From: Herbiconiux daphne
Lineage (GTDB): Bacteria; Actinomycetota; Actinomycetes; Actinomycetales; Microbacteriaceae
Direction: 5' to 3'
DNA length: 64,000 nt
NCBI RefSeq assembly: GCF_024979295.1
Contig: NZ_JANLCJ010000008.1
Location: 93,403 to 157,402 of the forward strand
The notes below the pieces were generated by a model that saw nothing but the letters and a program-made list of their open reading frames with translations, was not told where the DNA came from and did not search any database. Position 1 is the stretch's first letter, and each line of letters begins with the position of its first letter. Positions 50,890 through 58,933 of the stretch are shown piece after piece. Made by a program: the position numbers and the translations under genes.

Positions 50890-51339
50890 ATGAGTACCGA
50901 ACCGCCAACCATCCCGCTCCCGCCGAAGGTCGCGGCCGCTGTCGATTTCATCCAAGCGCAGTGCATTCGCGAGGAGTGGATGCTGGCCAGCGACCTCCCC
51001 GACCAGGCCACCACCTACCGGTACGTCACCGACTCCTGCTATCTGCCCGAGCGGGGCACCGGTTACGGTAAGCCCGGCGCCGGGGAGTTCGAGGACTACG
51101 GCGACGAGGCAGCGCACGCCTACCTGATCGTGCTCGCCTGGGAGCGGGTCGAATGGGATCTGCGCGCGGACCCCGCACACGAGCACGCGGGCGAACTGAC
51201 CCAAGACGAGGCGTGGGAGGTCGAGGTCCAGGTGCAGAAGCGCACCAGGAACAGGTTCTGCCCCTCCACCGGCATGTCCCACCGGATCGGAGGCACCGTG
51301 CTTGCACCGATCTGCCTCGATTGCGAGGTGAGCGACTGA
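50890..51339 (+). CDS. Leading-region hypothetical protein with C-terminal Cys pair
   Basis: A 149-residue protein starting after AAGGAGAG; an upstream GTG-type start at 50833 is not needed. The body is acidic and helical (EDYGDEAAHAYLIVLAWERVEWDLRAD), and the tail NRFCPSTGMSHRIGGTVLAPICLDCEVSD has three cysteines that could bind a metal. It is the last gene before leader element C. No family recognised. Confidence 0.65.
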   Translation: MSTEPPTIPLPPKVAAAVDFIQAQCIREEWMLASDLPDQATTYRYVTDSCYLPERGTGYGKPGAGEFEDYGDEAAHAYLIVLAWERVEWDLRADPAHEHAGELTQDEAWEVEVQVQKRTRNRFCPSTGMSHRIGGTVLAPICLDCEVSD

Positions 51340-51516
51340 CCCCAACCACTCCCCCACGCTGTTGCCATCGGTTGCCCGCGCCCTCTCTCCCGCGGTCGGC
51401 CAGTGGCAATTTAGCGTCCGCGGCTCGCGACTAGAGCGGCCGGCACGGGACGGAGCCCGCACCCGCAATCGGACGGCCGGCGAGCCGGCCGACTGTCAGG
51501 CACCCGCGGGTGACCG

Positions 51517-51678
51517 TTCTTGTGCCGTGAAGCCTTCGGCAGTGTGCGGTCGGCCAGCCTGCGCGCCAGTGCTTTCGCGGCATATCCTCCCTCGCTGCGC
51601 TCAGTCCGGTATTCCACGGTCACTGGCACTCCGGCCGTCTCTCCCTGGCGGCGGTAAACCGCCTTCACGGCAGAAGAA
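51517..51678 (+). promoter_or_regulatory. Leading-region inverted-repeat element C (before ArdC gene)
   Basis: Outer stem TTCTT-G-TGCCGTGAAG (51517-51532) pairs with CTTCACGGCA-G-AAGAA (51663-51678), with one mismatch; its sequence is unlike that of A and B, yet the layout is the same. The inner stem GCCAGTG (51565) / CACTGGC (51621) encloses the core CTTTCGCGGCATATCCTC (51572) and CCGGTATTCCACG (51606), identical to element A. It ends 29 bp before the ArdC start. Confidence 0.65.
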
Positions 51679-51707
51679 CGTGAGGGATGGTTGAGAGGAG
51701 AGAGCAT

Positions 51708-52619
51708 ATGCGCAAGGTCACGAACACCCGGCCCAACAAGTCCCCCGAGGAGCGCCGCGCCCAGGCCGAAGAACTGCAGGCATCAATTGTCACCGAGGTC
51801 GAGAAGCTGCGCGATACTGGCGAGTGGGAGCGGTTTCTGACGTTCGCTCAGGCGTTTCATAACTATTCGTTCAACAACCTTGTGTTGATCCTCACCCAGT
51901 GCCCGACAGCGACTTATGTTGCGGGGTTCCGGAAGTGGCAGCAACTCGGCCGCCAGGTGCGCAAAGGAGAGCGCGGCATCCGCATCTTCGGGTTCCGGCA
52001 GAAGAAGCTCACCTGCGAAGACGCAGGCGACGGCGAGAAGGTCGAGCCGGGCGAAAACGGCGAGAAGACCATGACCTACTTCCCCATCTTGTCGGTGTTC
52101 GACCGGGCGCAGACTGACCTGATCGACCCCACGCAGCCCGACCCCGGCGAGCTGGGACAGCGCCTCACCGGCGATGACTTGACAGGCATCTACGCCCCCG
52201 CGGCCGACTACCTAACGTCAATCGGCTGGACCGTGACCCGCGAACCCATCCCCGGCGAGGTCAACGGATACACCACCCGAGACGGAAGCATGCGCGTCGT
52301 CGTCGACGCCGACCTCTCCCCCGCTCAAGCCGCCAAGACCGTCCTCCACGAGGCCGGACACGTGCTGCTGCACACCGACGAAGAACCGGGCGAGTACATC
52401 GAGCACCGCGGCATCAAGGAGACCGAAGCCGAAAGCGTCGCCTACATCGTCGCCGGACTGATGGGCCTCGACACCAGCGGATACAGCATCGGCTACGTCG
52501 CCGGATGGAGCAACTGCGACGCCGACACCATCCGAACCACCGCCACCCGAGTACTCCGCGCAGCCCACACCCTCGCGGACGCACTCACCGACGACCCCGA
52601 GCAGGCACAACTCGACTAA
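51708..52619 (+). CDS. ardC: ArdC-like anti-restriction protein
   Basis: Protects incoming plasmid DNA from restriction. The N-terminal ssDNA-binding domain (ArdC-N type) reads WERFLTFAQAFHNYSFNNLVLILTQCPTATYVAGFRKWQQLGRQVRKGERGIRIFGF. The C-terminal metallopeptidase-like domain has the zinc motif in VLHEAGHVLLH (about residues 212-222) and a following ETEAESVAYIVAGLMGLD. Its 303 residues are typical. ATG 51708 follows GGAGAGAGC. It stands alone behind leader element C, which suggests very early expression in a recipient. Confidence 0.9.
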   Translation: MRKVTNTRPNKSPEERRAQAEELQASIVTEVEKLRDTGEWERFLTFAQAFHNYSFNNLVLILTQCPTATYVAGFRKWQQLGRQVRKGERGIRIFGFRQKKLTCEDAGDGEKVEPGENGEKTMTYFPILSVFDRAQTDLIDPTQPDPGELGQRLTGDDLTGIYAPAADYLTSIGWTVTREPIPGEVNGYTTRDGSMRVVVDADLSPAQAAKTVLHEAGHVLLHTDEEPGEYIEHRGIKETEAESVAYIVAGLMGLDTSGYSIGYVAGWSNCDADTIRTTATRVLRAAHTLADALTDDPEQAQLD

Positions 52620-52702
52620 CCCCGCACCCACCGGACTCAGCACACTGGCTCCGGTGGGTGCGGCCCAGCGGAGCCGCCAAAGGCGGCGCTGCATCTTCAC
52701 AG

Positions 52703-53239
52703 TCAGTTCAACGGGCGGCCGGGACGAAGGTTGCTGTCCATTCCCTCGAAAGGCCGACCGCCGTTATACACGCGCTCACGCCGCAGGCACTCGTTCTCAA
52801 TGAGCGTCGCAATCATGCCCCCGAACGACAAGTCCCCCTCGCTCTCCCCCGTCCGCTTGAACATCGTGCGAGCTCGCATCCTCAAATCCGAATCGAGCTC
52901 GAACGTCACCTTGATCCTGTGCCGGCGCGCCTCCGGAACGTCGAACCCCTCCCCCGACGGTTGCTGCACCAAAGCCGACTGCTGCGAAGCGACTGGCGGA
53001 ACGACGACAGGTGCAGTCGGAGCGGCCGAGGCTGGTTGAGCCACCGGCGCCTCAGCGACCGCGACCTGCCCGGACCGTTCGTTGTTCGGCTGCTCGACTA
53101 CCGGCAACGGCTCGGCCGACGGCGTGGTTTCGGGCTCGATTTCCGCGGCGACCGCGGGCCGGCTAGCCCGCGTCAGACCACGCGCCTTTCGCGGGGGAGG
53201 CGGCGGAGCGCCAACAAAGCGCGATGCTTCATCAGACAT
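52703..53239 (-). CDS. ParB-like centromere-binding protein (ribbon-helix-helix type)
   Basis: A 178-residue partner of ParA. Residues 1-100 are Pro/Ala/Glu-rich and probably disordered. The C-terminal part (RHRIKVTFELDSDLRMRARTMFKRTGESEGDLSFGGMIATLIENE) looks like a ribbon-helix-helix DNA-binding domain. The ATG at 53239 overlaps the end of parA, as in type Ib partition operons. It should bind the repeats at 54204-54395 upstream of parA and also repress the operon. Confidence 0.75.
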   Translation of the reverse strand: MSDEASRFVGAPPPPPRKARGLTRASRPAVAAEIEPETTPSAEPLPVVEQPNNERSGQVAVAEAPVAQPASAAPTAPVVVPPVASQQSALVQQPSGEGFDVPEARRHRIKVTFELDSDLRMRARTMFKRTGESEGDLSFGGMIATLIENECLRRERVYNGGRPFEGMDSNLRPGRPLN

Positions 53240-54188
53240 TCGCTTCCTCCACTTCCGCCTCAGCCTCAAGTTCCGTCAACCGCGCCACCAGCTCCTGCGT
53301 GATGGCTTGCAGATCATCGGCGACACTCTTCGAGGACGCAGGACCCACCCGCTTCGCCGGCTCTCCCTTACGAAGCGACACCCACCACTTGTCGGCCTTC
53401 CGTACCTGCTCATCCAACTCGTGGACGAGAACACCCTTGTTCCGAGCCGAGTTCGCCACTGCCTCGGCATTACGAACGAAATTGTCGAAGATTGACTTCT
53501 TTGCCGCCACCCGCTCATCAGGACCCGCGTCATCGCTGACCAGGACCTCGACGATCTGGTTCACGAACTCCTCGCGCACTTTTACCGCCGATGTCGTCGA
53601 CGAGAACAGAACAATACCGAGCAGGTCAATGTCCGGGTTTAGCTGGTAGATGGCGCTCAGACGGTTCGCCGTTAGCGCGAGTCCCTCCAAGCTCGCCCGG
53701 TCCGTCTTCACCGGCACAAGCACGTAGCGGGCCGCCGCGACCGCCGCGGACTGAATCACATCACTGCTCGGTGGGCAATCCAGCAAGATGATGTCGTAAT
53801 CGCCCGCAATAGGCTCCAACGCCCGCGCGACCGACAGGCGGGCATCTCCCCTCTTCGACGCCGACGCAGGCTGCGGCCCATTCGCGTTCTCAAGCAGACT
53901 GCCCCCGACCACGACATCTAAATTCGGTCGCACTTCGACCGGGTGCAGCTCCTCATTCATGATCAGCGCCTTCAAAAGGTTCGCGCCGTCGTCATCCTTC
54001 TCCGTGTTCCGATAACCCAGATCCAGACCGGCATTGCCCTGGTGGTCGAGATCCACGATCAGAACCCGCCATCCCGACGCCGCGAGTAGCCCCCCGACGT
54101 TCGTGGTCAAGGTCGTCTTACCGACACCACCCTTGTTGTTGATGACGGCAACGGTGCGCTGCAGAACGCTCCGGTCAAAGTTGGCCAC
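53232..54188 (-). CDS. parA: Plasmid partition ATPase ParA
   Basis: Walker-type ATPase for plasmid segregation, 318 residues. The deviant P-loop NNKGGVGKTTL is at residues 17-27, followed by LIVDLDHQGNAGLDLGYR and ILLDCPPSSDVIQSAA as the further ATPase motifs. There is no long N-terminal helix-turn-helix, as in small type Ib ParA proteins. It is followed by a ParB-like gene and preceded by an AT-rich repeat region that serves as a probable centromere. The ATG follows AGGAGACTGTTG. Confidence 0.92.
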   Translation of the reverse strand: MANFDRSVLQRTVAVINNKGGVGKTTLTTNVGGLLAASGWRVLIVDLDHQGNAGLDLGYRNTEKDDDGANLLKALIMNEELHPVEVRPNLDVVVGGSLLENANGPQPASASKRGDARLSVARALEPIAGDYDIILLDCPPSSDVIQSAAVAAARYVLVPVKTDRASLEGLALTANRLSAIYQLNPDIDLLGIVLFSSTTSAVKVREEFVNQIVEVLVSDDAGPDERVAAKKSIFDNFVRNAEAVANSARNKGVLVHELDEQVRKADKWWVSLRKGEPAKRVGPASSKSVADDLQAITQELVARLTELEAEAEVEEANV

Positions 54189-54203
54189 AACAGTCTCCTA
54201 AAA

Positions 54204-54395
54204 CAAGTAATGCATGTAATGCTGGTTATTCGGGTGAACCCAGGTTAGCAAGGAATACTTGCAATACGGGTATTGCAAGTTCGGTGCTTTCCATTCATAG
54301 ACCTGGTGATGCCCGCCGCTTGGTTGGGAATTCACGTCAACAATGCAAGTGATTACGGCATTACTTGAAAACCAAGGTATGCAATCGAAACAAGT
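54204..54395. repeat. AT-rich repeat region upstream of parA, probable centromere (parS-like)
   Basis: Six copies of CAAGT/ACTTG occur at 54204, 54257, 54276, 54346, 54363 and 54391. ACTTGCAATAC and GTATTGCAAGT form a perfect 11-bp inverted repeat with a 2-bp centre at 54257-54280, and AAGTAATGC recurs near 54206. The block is much richer in A and T than its surroundings and lies just upstream of parA, where the ParB-like protein would bind. The following 54396-54690 holds no gene I can support. Confidence 0.7.
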
Positions 54396-54743
54396 AACAC
54401 CAACAAAACCATAAATACCAGCATTATTGTGAACGCCGTAGTACGAGAACCTGCCCGCATTCTGACGCGGAATTGGCTCAGAATCGACAAACACGAGGCC
54501 GGATGGGTGGCAGTCCCAGGCTGGCGGTCAAATCCGTCCTGACGGCCATCAAAGGCCGGGGGAGTGGTGGCGAAAAACGCCCGTCAACGTCGCACTCACC
54601 GATTGGTCTGATCTGAGCGTTTGACCCAACATCGAACATATGTACGGCCACGGGGGAGTGCCAGTACAAAGCCGGGGCGGCTCGCACCCCTCTTGCATCG
54701 TCCGTCGGCCGCCTGCCTGACCGATCGTAGCTCGCTCCACGGC

Positions 54744-54815
54744 GGTCGCGCCGTGCTTTCGCGGCATATCCTCACCGGCTTCGCCCGATCCGGTATTCCA
54801 CGACCCGGCGCGACC
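54744..54815 (+). promoter_or_regulatory. Leading-region inverted-repeat element D (before glutaredoxin gene)
   Basis: Stem GGTCGCGCCG (54744-54753) pairs perfectly with CGGCGCGACC (54806-54815), a third stem sequence unlike A and C. It encloses the same core, CTTTCGCGGCATATCCTC (54756) and CCGGTATTCCACGA (54790). Upstream CGATCGTAGCTCGCTCC resembles the CGATAGTTCGCTCCC of A and B. An outer stem is weak (TTGCATCG / CGATCCAA). Confidence 0.6.
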
Positions 54816-54889
54816 TCCGCACCCGCTCACCCTCGATCTCACCCAGCCAAGCGACCAAAGAAGCGATCCAAGGAGAAAGGTGGAAACCC

Positions 54890-55126
54890 ATGAGCGAGAC
54901 ACCCGTGACGGTCTACTCCAAACCCGCATGCGTCCAATGCACCGCCACCAAACGGCACCTCGACGGCAAAGGCGTCGAATACCAGGAAGTCGACCTGACC
55001 GTGAACAGTGCAGCTCTCGAATACGTCAGCGACGACCTCGGCTACGTTCAAGCCCCCGTGGTCATCGTCGACGACCACAATCACTGGTCCGGCTACCGTC
55101 CCGACCTCATCGACAAGCTGACCTGA
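54890..55126 (+). CDS. Glutaredoxin-like protein (NrdH type)
   Basis: A 78-residue thiol-disulfide protein. The active site is C-V-Q-C in VTVYSKPACVQCTATKRHLDGKGV, the NrdH/mycoredoxin-like position, and APVVIVDDHNHWSGYRPDLI is the conserved cis-Pro and C-terminal part. NrdH proteins reduce ribonucleotide reductase. The ATG follows AAGGAGAAAGGTGG, downstream of leader element D, so it may be expressed early in a recipient. Its end overlaps the remains of umuC on the other strand by 34 bp. Confidence 0.9.
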   Translation: MSETPVTVYSKPACVQCTATKRHLDGKGVEYQEVDLTVNSAALEYVSDDLGYVQAPVVIVDDHNHWSGYRPDLIDKLT

Positions 55127-55773
55127 AACCGACCCCCCGCCGTGGCCAGATCCCAAATCGACCGCACCCCGTACCCGAGAAGCCTCAGCTCAAGCCGGCT
55201 CGCGATGCCCCACACTTCTGACACCGGCAGTGCTTCCATCAGCTGCCGTCGCCAATCCGGGCGAATTGCCGTCCACACGCACACCCCGTCGAAGACCGGA
55301 AGCTTCTTCGCTGTCCGATTAGCCAGCTTCGCCAAGGTGCGGTTCGGAGCGATCCCCACGCAAACCGGAACGCCCAGCAAACGCCGGAGAGTGTCCTTAA
55401 TCTCTCTGCCGAGACGAGTCATCTCGTCGGGATCGGCGGCGGCACGACGATCGACAGTCAGGAAAGCCTCGTCGATTGAGTACACGTCAAGCTCATGGGT
55501 GAACCGTTCCAGCACATCCATCACTCGCCGGCTCATATCGCCGTACAGCTCGTAGTTGCTCGACACCGCCGCCACACCCAGTCGCTGCGCATGAGGACTC
55601 AACTCGAACCAGGGCTTTCCGGGATCGAGGCCGATAGCTTTCGCCTCTCTCGATGCCGCGACGACCATGCCGTCGTTGTTGCTGAGGACGACGAGTGGGC
55701 GTCCATCGAGAGATGGATTGAAGACTCGTTCGAACGACGCGTAGGCGGAGTTGACGTCGACGTGAGCGAGCAA
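55093..55773 (-). pseudogene. umuC: Truncated umuC (error-prone DNA polymerase V subunit)
   Basis: Only the N-terminal half of a Y-family polymerase remains: DVNSAYASFERVFNP with the first catalytic Asp, VLSNNDGMVVAASREAKAIG, and YSIDEAFL with the catalytic Asp-Glu. Intact UmuC proteins have about 420 residues. This one stops after 226, losing the little-finger and beta-clamp-binding regions. The last 15 residues match nothing in the family. The glutaredoxin gene now occupies the lost part. It starts with TTG at 55773, just after the old umuD stop. Confidence 0.8.
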
Positions 55774-55779
55774 CGCCGC

Positions 55780-56207
55780 CTACCGAAGGTGATGAAGGCA
55801 GGAGGTCGCGACGCCCCACACCTGCAATCGGACAGTTCGGAGACGACGATGTCGGGGTGCTCGGAGTTCCCAGAGCGAAGCACCACACCGTCTACGGTGA
55901 GCTCGAGCCGCTTCACCGTAAGTTCGCCGTCGACAATGGCCACGATGATGTCCCCGTGCCGCGGCCTCTTCGAGCGATCGACCAGTAGCTCGTCACCATC
56001 GCTAATCCCGGCGCCTGTCATGGAATGCCCGGCCGCTCGAACGATGAAAGTCGCCGCCTGATCCTCAACCAGCATGCTGGTCAGATCAATCGGGCCGTCG
56101 TAGTAGTCCTGGGCGGGGGAGGGGAACCCGCACGCCACGGCAGTTGGAGCCGCCAGCAGGACGGCCACGACCTCCGGGGCGATGGGTTGAGGATGAAGCG
56201 CGAGCAT
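55780..56207 (-). pseudogene. umuD: Frameshifted umuD (SOS mutagenesis protease-like)
   Basis: The UmuD/LexA-type fold is present: cleavage site CGFPSPAQDY, the serine in AAGHSMTGAGI and the lysine in GELTVKRL. Near 55826-55832 the frame breaks. Reading on in the original frame gives no family sequence, but a one-base shift gives QVWGVATSCLHHLR and then TAG at 55780, the normal UmuD ending. So a single base was lost late in the gene. GTG 56210 or ATG 56207 follows GGAGG. With the truncated umuC beside it, the operon is probably dead. Confidence 0.75.
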
Positions 56208-56457
56208 CACACCTCCACACGAACAAAGAACCGATAGGCAAGTATGTGTGACCGCAGTGACATTCGAACACCCAGACGGCTACTGCTCGGCAGCTCTTCG
56301 GCGGGACGAGGCGGGACATCGCAATCGCGCAACAGCCTGTTGCGTGATTACACATATGGCGATGCCGGTGGGAGCGGCTCACCTCCCTGAGTCGGATAGG
56401 CGAGACAGGGACGCGCCAAGGGCAACACTGCCGGCGGATAAGTCAGACTGGGGGATC

Positions 56458-57471
56458 ATGTCCGAGAACACCCCGGTGCCGTCCTCTTACGAGTCCACTC
56501 TCGCCGAACTCAAACAACAAGTTCGTGCGGCCAGGTTCACCGCGCAGCGTCGAGTGAACACCGAACTCGTGGCGCTGTACTGGCGCATTGGGCACACGAT
56601 CGCGGATCGCCAAGAAGCAGAAGGATGGGGAGCCAAAGTCATCAGCCGGCTCGCCACCGACCTCCGGGCGTCCTTCCCCGAGATGAAAGGATTCTCGCCC
56701 CGGAACCTGACCTACATGCGCACATTCGCCGGTGCCTGGCCCGATGCCGTAATTGCGCAGCAAGCTGTTGCGCAATTGCCCTGGGGTCACATCACCGTCC
56801 TTCTCGACCGGATCAGCGACCAAACGTTGCGGGACTGGTACGCGGCCAACGCGCTCGCCCACGGGTGGTCCCGGAACGTCCTCGAACACCACATTCGGAC
56901 CAGCGCTCACACCCGCTTCGAGGCAGCACCGTCAAACTTCGACCGAGTCCTCGACCCAGCCGACTCCGACCTAGCCCAACAGATCACCAAAGACCCATAC
57001 GTTCTCGACTTCCTCGCCGTCGACGGCGACGCCAAAGAGCGCGAGCTCGAGCAGGCCCTCGTCGACCGCATCATCGAAACGCTCCGGGAACTCGGGGAAG
57101 GGTTCGCGTTCGTCGGCAAACAAGTCCACTTCGACGTCGACGGAGACGACTTCTTCGTCGACCTCCTGTTCTTCCACGTCGAGCAGCTCCGCTACGTCGT
57201 CATCGAACTCAAAACCGGCCGATTCAAACCCGAATTCCTCGGTCAACTCGGTTTCTACGTCGCACTCGTCGACGAAAAGCTACGCCGCCCGCAGCACGCC
57301 GAAACCGTCGGGCTCCTCCTCGTCACCAACAAAAACGACGCCGTGGTTCGCTACGCCCTCGGGTCGCAGCAGAATCCCATCGGCGTCGCCAGCTACGACA
57401 TGCTTCCGCCTGCCATGCAAGCAGCTCTTCCTTCCGAGAACGACCTCGCCGCTGCACTACGAGGCGACTGA
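56458..57471 (+). CDS. DUF1016/YhcG-family PDDEXK nuclease
   Basis: A 337-residue protein of the YhcG family. The N-terminal DUF1016 helical domain reads ARFTAQRRVNTELVALYWRIGHTIADRQ, then GFSPRNLTYMRTFAGAWP and LPWGHITVLLDRI. The C-terminal nuclease fold has GDDFFVDLLFFH (Asp) and YVVIELKTGRFKPEFLGQ (Glu-x-Lys). All expected active-site residues are present, so it should be active. ATG 56458 follows GGGGG. The longer frame from 56248 reads through the region upstream of umuD. Such proteins occur in defence islands and near restriction systems. Confidence 0.9.
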   Translation: MSENTPVPSSYESTLAELKQQVRAARFTAQRRVNTELVALYWRIGHTIADRQEAEGWGAKVISRLATDLRASFPEMKGFSPRNLTYMRTFAGAWPDAVIAQQAVAQLPWGHITVLLDRISDQTLRDWYAANALAHGWSRNVLEHHIRTSAHTRFEAAPSNFDRVLDPADSDLAQQITKDPYVLDFLAVDGDAKERELEQALVDRIIETLRELGEGFAFVGKQVHFDVDGDDFFVDLLFFHVEQLRYVVIELKTGRFKPEFLGQLGFYVALVDEKLRRPQHAETVGLLLVTNKNDAVVRYALGSQQNPIGVASYDMLPPAMQAALPSENDLAAALRGD

Positions 57472-57511
57472 GTCGAAATACAACCGCTGACAAAAGGACG
57501 TCTGTGCGGGC

Positions 57512-57715
57512 TCAGTCGAAGTGCCGTGGCGACGACCATCGGATGCGTGGTGGCAAGACATGCGTCTCAGAGACATCGAGCCACACAGTGATGAGATCGC
57601 GGGCTTGAGTGGGCACTTCGGATCGGGAGATAGCTCGAGAGATTATGCCGAGCTCGGGAATTTCGACCATCCACCAGGTGCGATCCTGGAACACGACAGC
57701 GTCGTATTGCTTCAC
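57512..57715 (-). CDS. HicB-like antitoxin, orphan
   Basis: A 67-residue protein: KQYDAVVFQDRTWWMVEIPELGIISRAISRSEVPTQARDLITVWLDV follows the partial RNase-H-like fold of HicB antitoxins. There is no C-terminal DNA-binding tail and no HicA toxin gene next to it on either side, so it may be orphaned or may have another role. It begins with GTG at 57715 after GAGAG. Confidence 0.6.
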   Translation of the reverse strand: MKQYDAVVFQDRTWWMVEIPELGIISRAISRSEVPTQARDLITVWLDVSETHVLPPRIRWSSPRHFD

Positions 57716-57773
57716 GGGTTCTCTCTAACGGGGACTCCGACGATGCGAAGAGAGCCACGCTACCTCAGGCGAA

Positions 57774-57801
57774 ACCGTAACCCTAGGCCTAGGGTTACGG
57801 T
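57774..57801. repeat. 28-bp perfect palindrome
   Basis: ACCGTAACCCTAGG is followed at once by its exact reverse complement, with no spacer. It is flanked on the right by CAAATTTTCTT, so on the plus strand it could serve as a terminator. Uninterrupted palindromes of this length are unusual and may mark an operator, a recombination or resolution site, or a broken replicon end. Confidence 0.6.
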
Positions 57802-57866
57802 CAAATTTTCTTAATCGCGTAATTGCTTGAGATTGCCTCCAACGCACGCATACGGACGCCCGGCCT

Positions 57867-58657
57867 ATGCTCTCCTTCCGCGGCACCGCCGCTGACTCCG
57901 TCGGGCTCTTCCAGCAGCAGGAACGCGGCTACGGGCCGCTCGCCGACCGGATGGACCCATTCAAAGCCGCGACCGCGTTCTTCACCCGCCTCATGGGCGT
58001 GCCCGGATGGCAGACGATGGAACCCACCCTCGCCGCGCACGCCGTGCAGATCAACGCCGACCCGAACTACTACACACCCTTCTACGCGCCCGCGACCGCG
58101 ATCAGGGGATCGTGTCGACCGGGGGAGCGGGAGCCTGCGCGATCGGTGGGGACGCGGTGCAGCTCGCGCAGCAGCTCGTCGACGCCGCCGACCAAGGACG
58201 CCTCATCGGCTCCACCCCCGACCACATCAAAGAAATCCGGTGGATCGCCCAAGGCCAGAACGTGCCCGACTGCGACGTCGACGTGCGCATCCTCCAAGTG
58301 CTCGTGCTTGCCCTCCAGCTCTTCGACCAGGTCGGGGTCTCCGACATCAACCGGAAATGCACCGGCCAGATCGAAGGCGCCGGCACCGCGTCATCGCACT
58401 ACTTCAACGGCGGCGGGCTCGCCGTCGACTTCTACCGACTCAATGGGCAATCCCTCACCGGCGCCGACGGGAACTCCATCCGCCTCATCAGCGCACTCGA
58501 CCCCGTCATGCCCAACGGAGCCCGCGTCGGCCAAATCGAATGCCGGGCCGAAGCCGGCACCACGATCGAGACGACGCACTTCACTCAGTTCGACGACACC
58601 TGCACCCACCTCCACATCGACGTCGGATTCACCAACGGACAACTCACCACCAACTGA
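57867..58657 (+). pseudogene. Decayed conjugation lysozyme / M15 peptidase gene
   Basis: The first frame (from about 57867 to 58100) gives SVGLFQQQ ... MDPFKAATAFFTRLMGVPGWQTMEPTLAAHAVQINADPNYYTPFY, clearly related to the lysozyme domain of the intact hydrolase at 40685 but lacking its start and membrane anchor. Near 58100 the reading moves to another frame. That frame continues to TGA 58657 with a peptidase M15-like domain (SSHYFNGGGLAVDF and THLHID as likely zinc motifs). The missing 5' end and the frameshift mark it as a remnant of a second conjugation locus. Confidence 0.75.
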
Positions 58658-58668
58658 AAGGCCCACCC

Positions 58669-58875
58669 ATGATCTCCAACGGCTTCAACCCCTCCGGAAT
58701 ACTCATCGCGATCCTCGCCTACGCCATCCCCGTCGCGATCATCCTTTTCGCCTCATACTGGGTCATCCGATCCGCAGTCGGCAGCGCACTCCGCAGACAC
58801 CAGATCTGGCTCGACGCACAGAAGAACATCCTGCCCGGACCCACCGGAGCGATTGGCAACATCCCCCACACCTGA
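58669..58875 (+). CDS. Small single-helix membrane protein
   Basis: A 68-residue protein with one membrane helix (about residues 9-35, ILIAILAYAIPVAIILFASYWV) and a basic C-terminal half. ATG 58669 is 9 bases after AAAGG. It directly follows the decayed lysozyme gene, and similar small membrane genes accompany conjugation hydrolases, so it is probably a leftover of the same operon, itself intact. It ends about 60 bp before an IS256-type remnant. Confidence 0.6.
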   Translation: MISNGFNPSGILIAILAYAIPVAIILFASYWVIRSAVGSALRRHQIWLDAQKNILPGPTGAIGNIPHT

Positions 58876-58933
58876 CGCTGGCCCAGCATTGAGGGAAAGC
58901 GCCGCGCGCGCGGCAGCACACATCGCATCAGGA

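Noticed and set aside
54198..54494. 98-codon minus-strand frame through the AT-rich region before parA
   Set aside because: It covers the centromere-like repeats, starts without a ribosome site and resembles no protein family.
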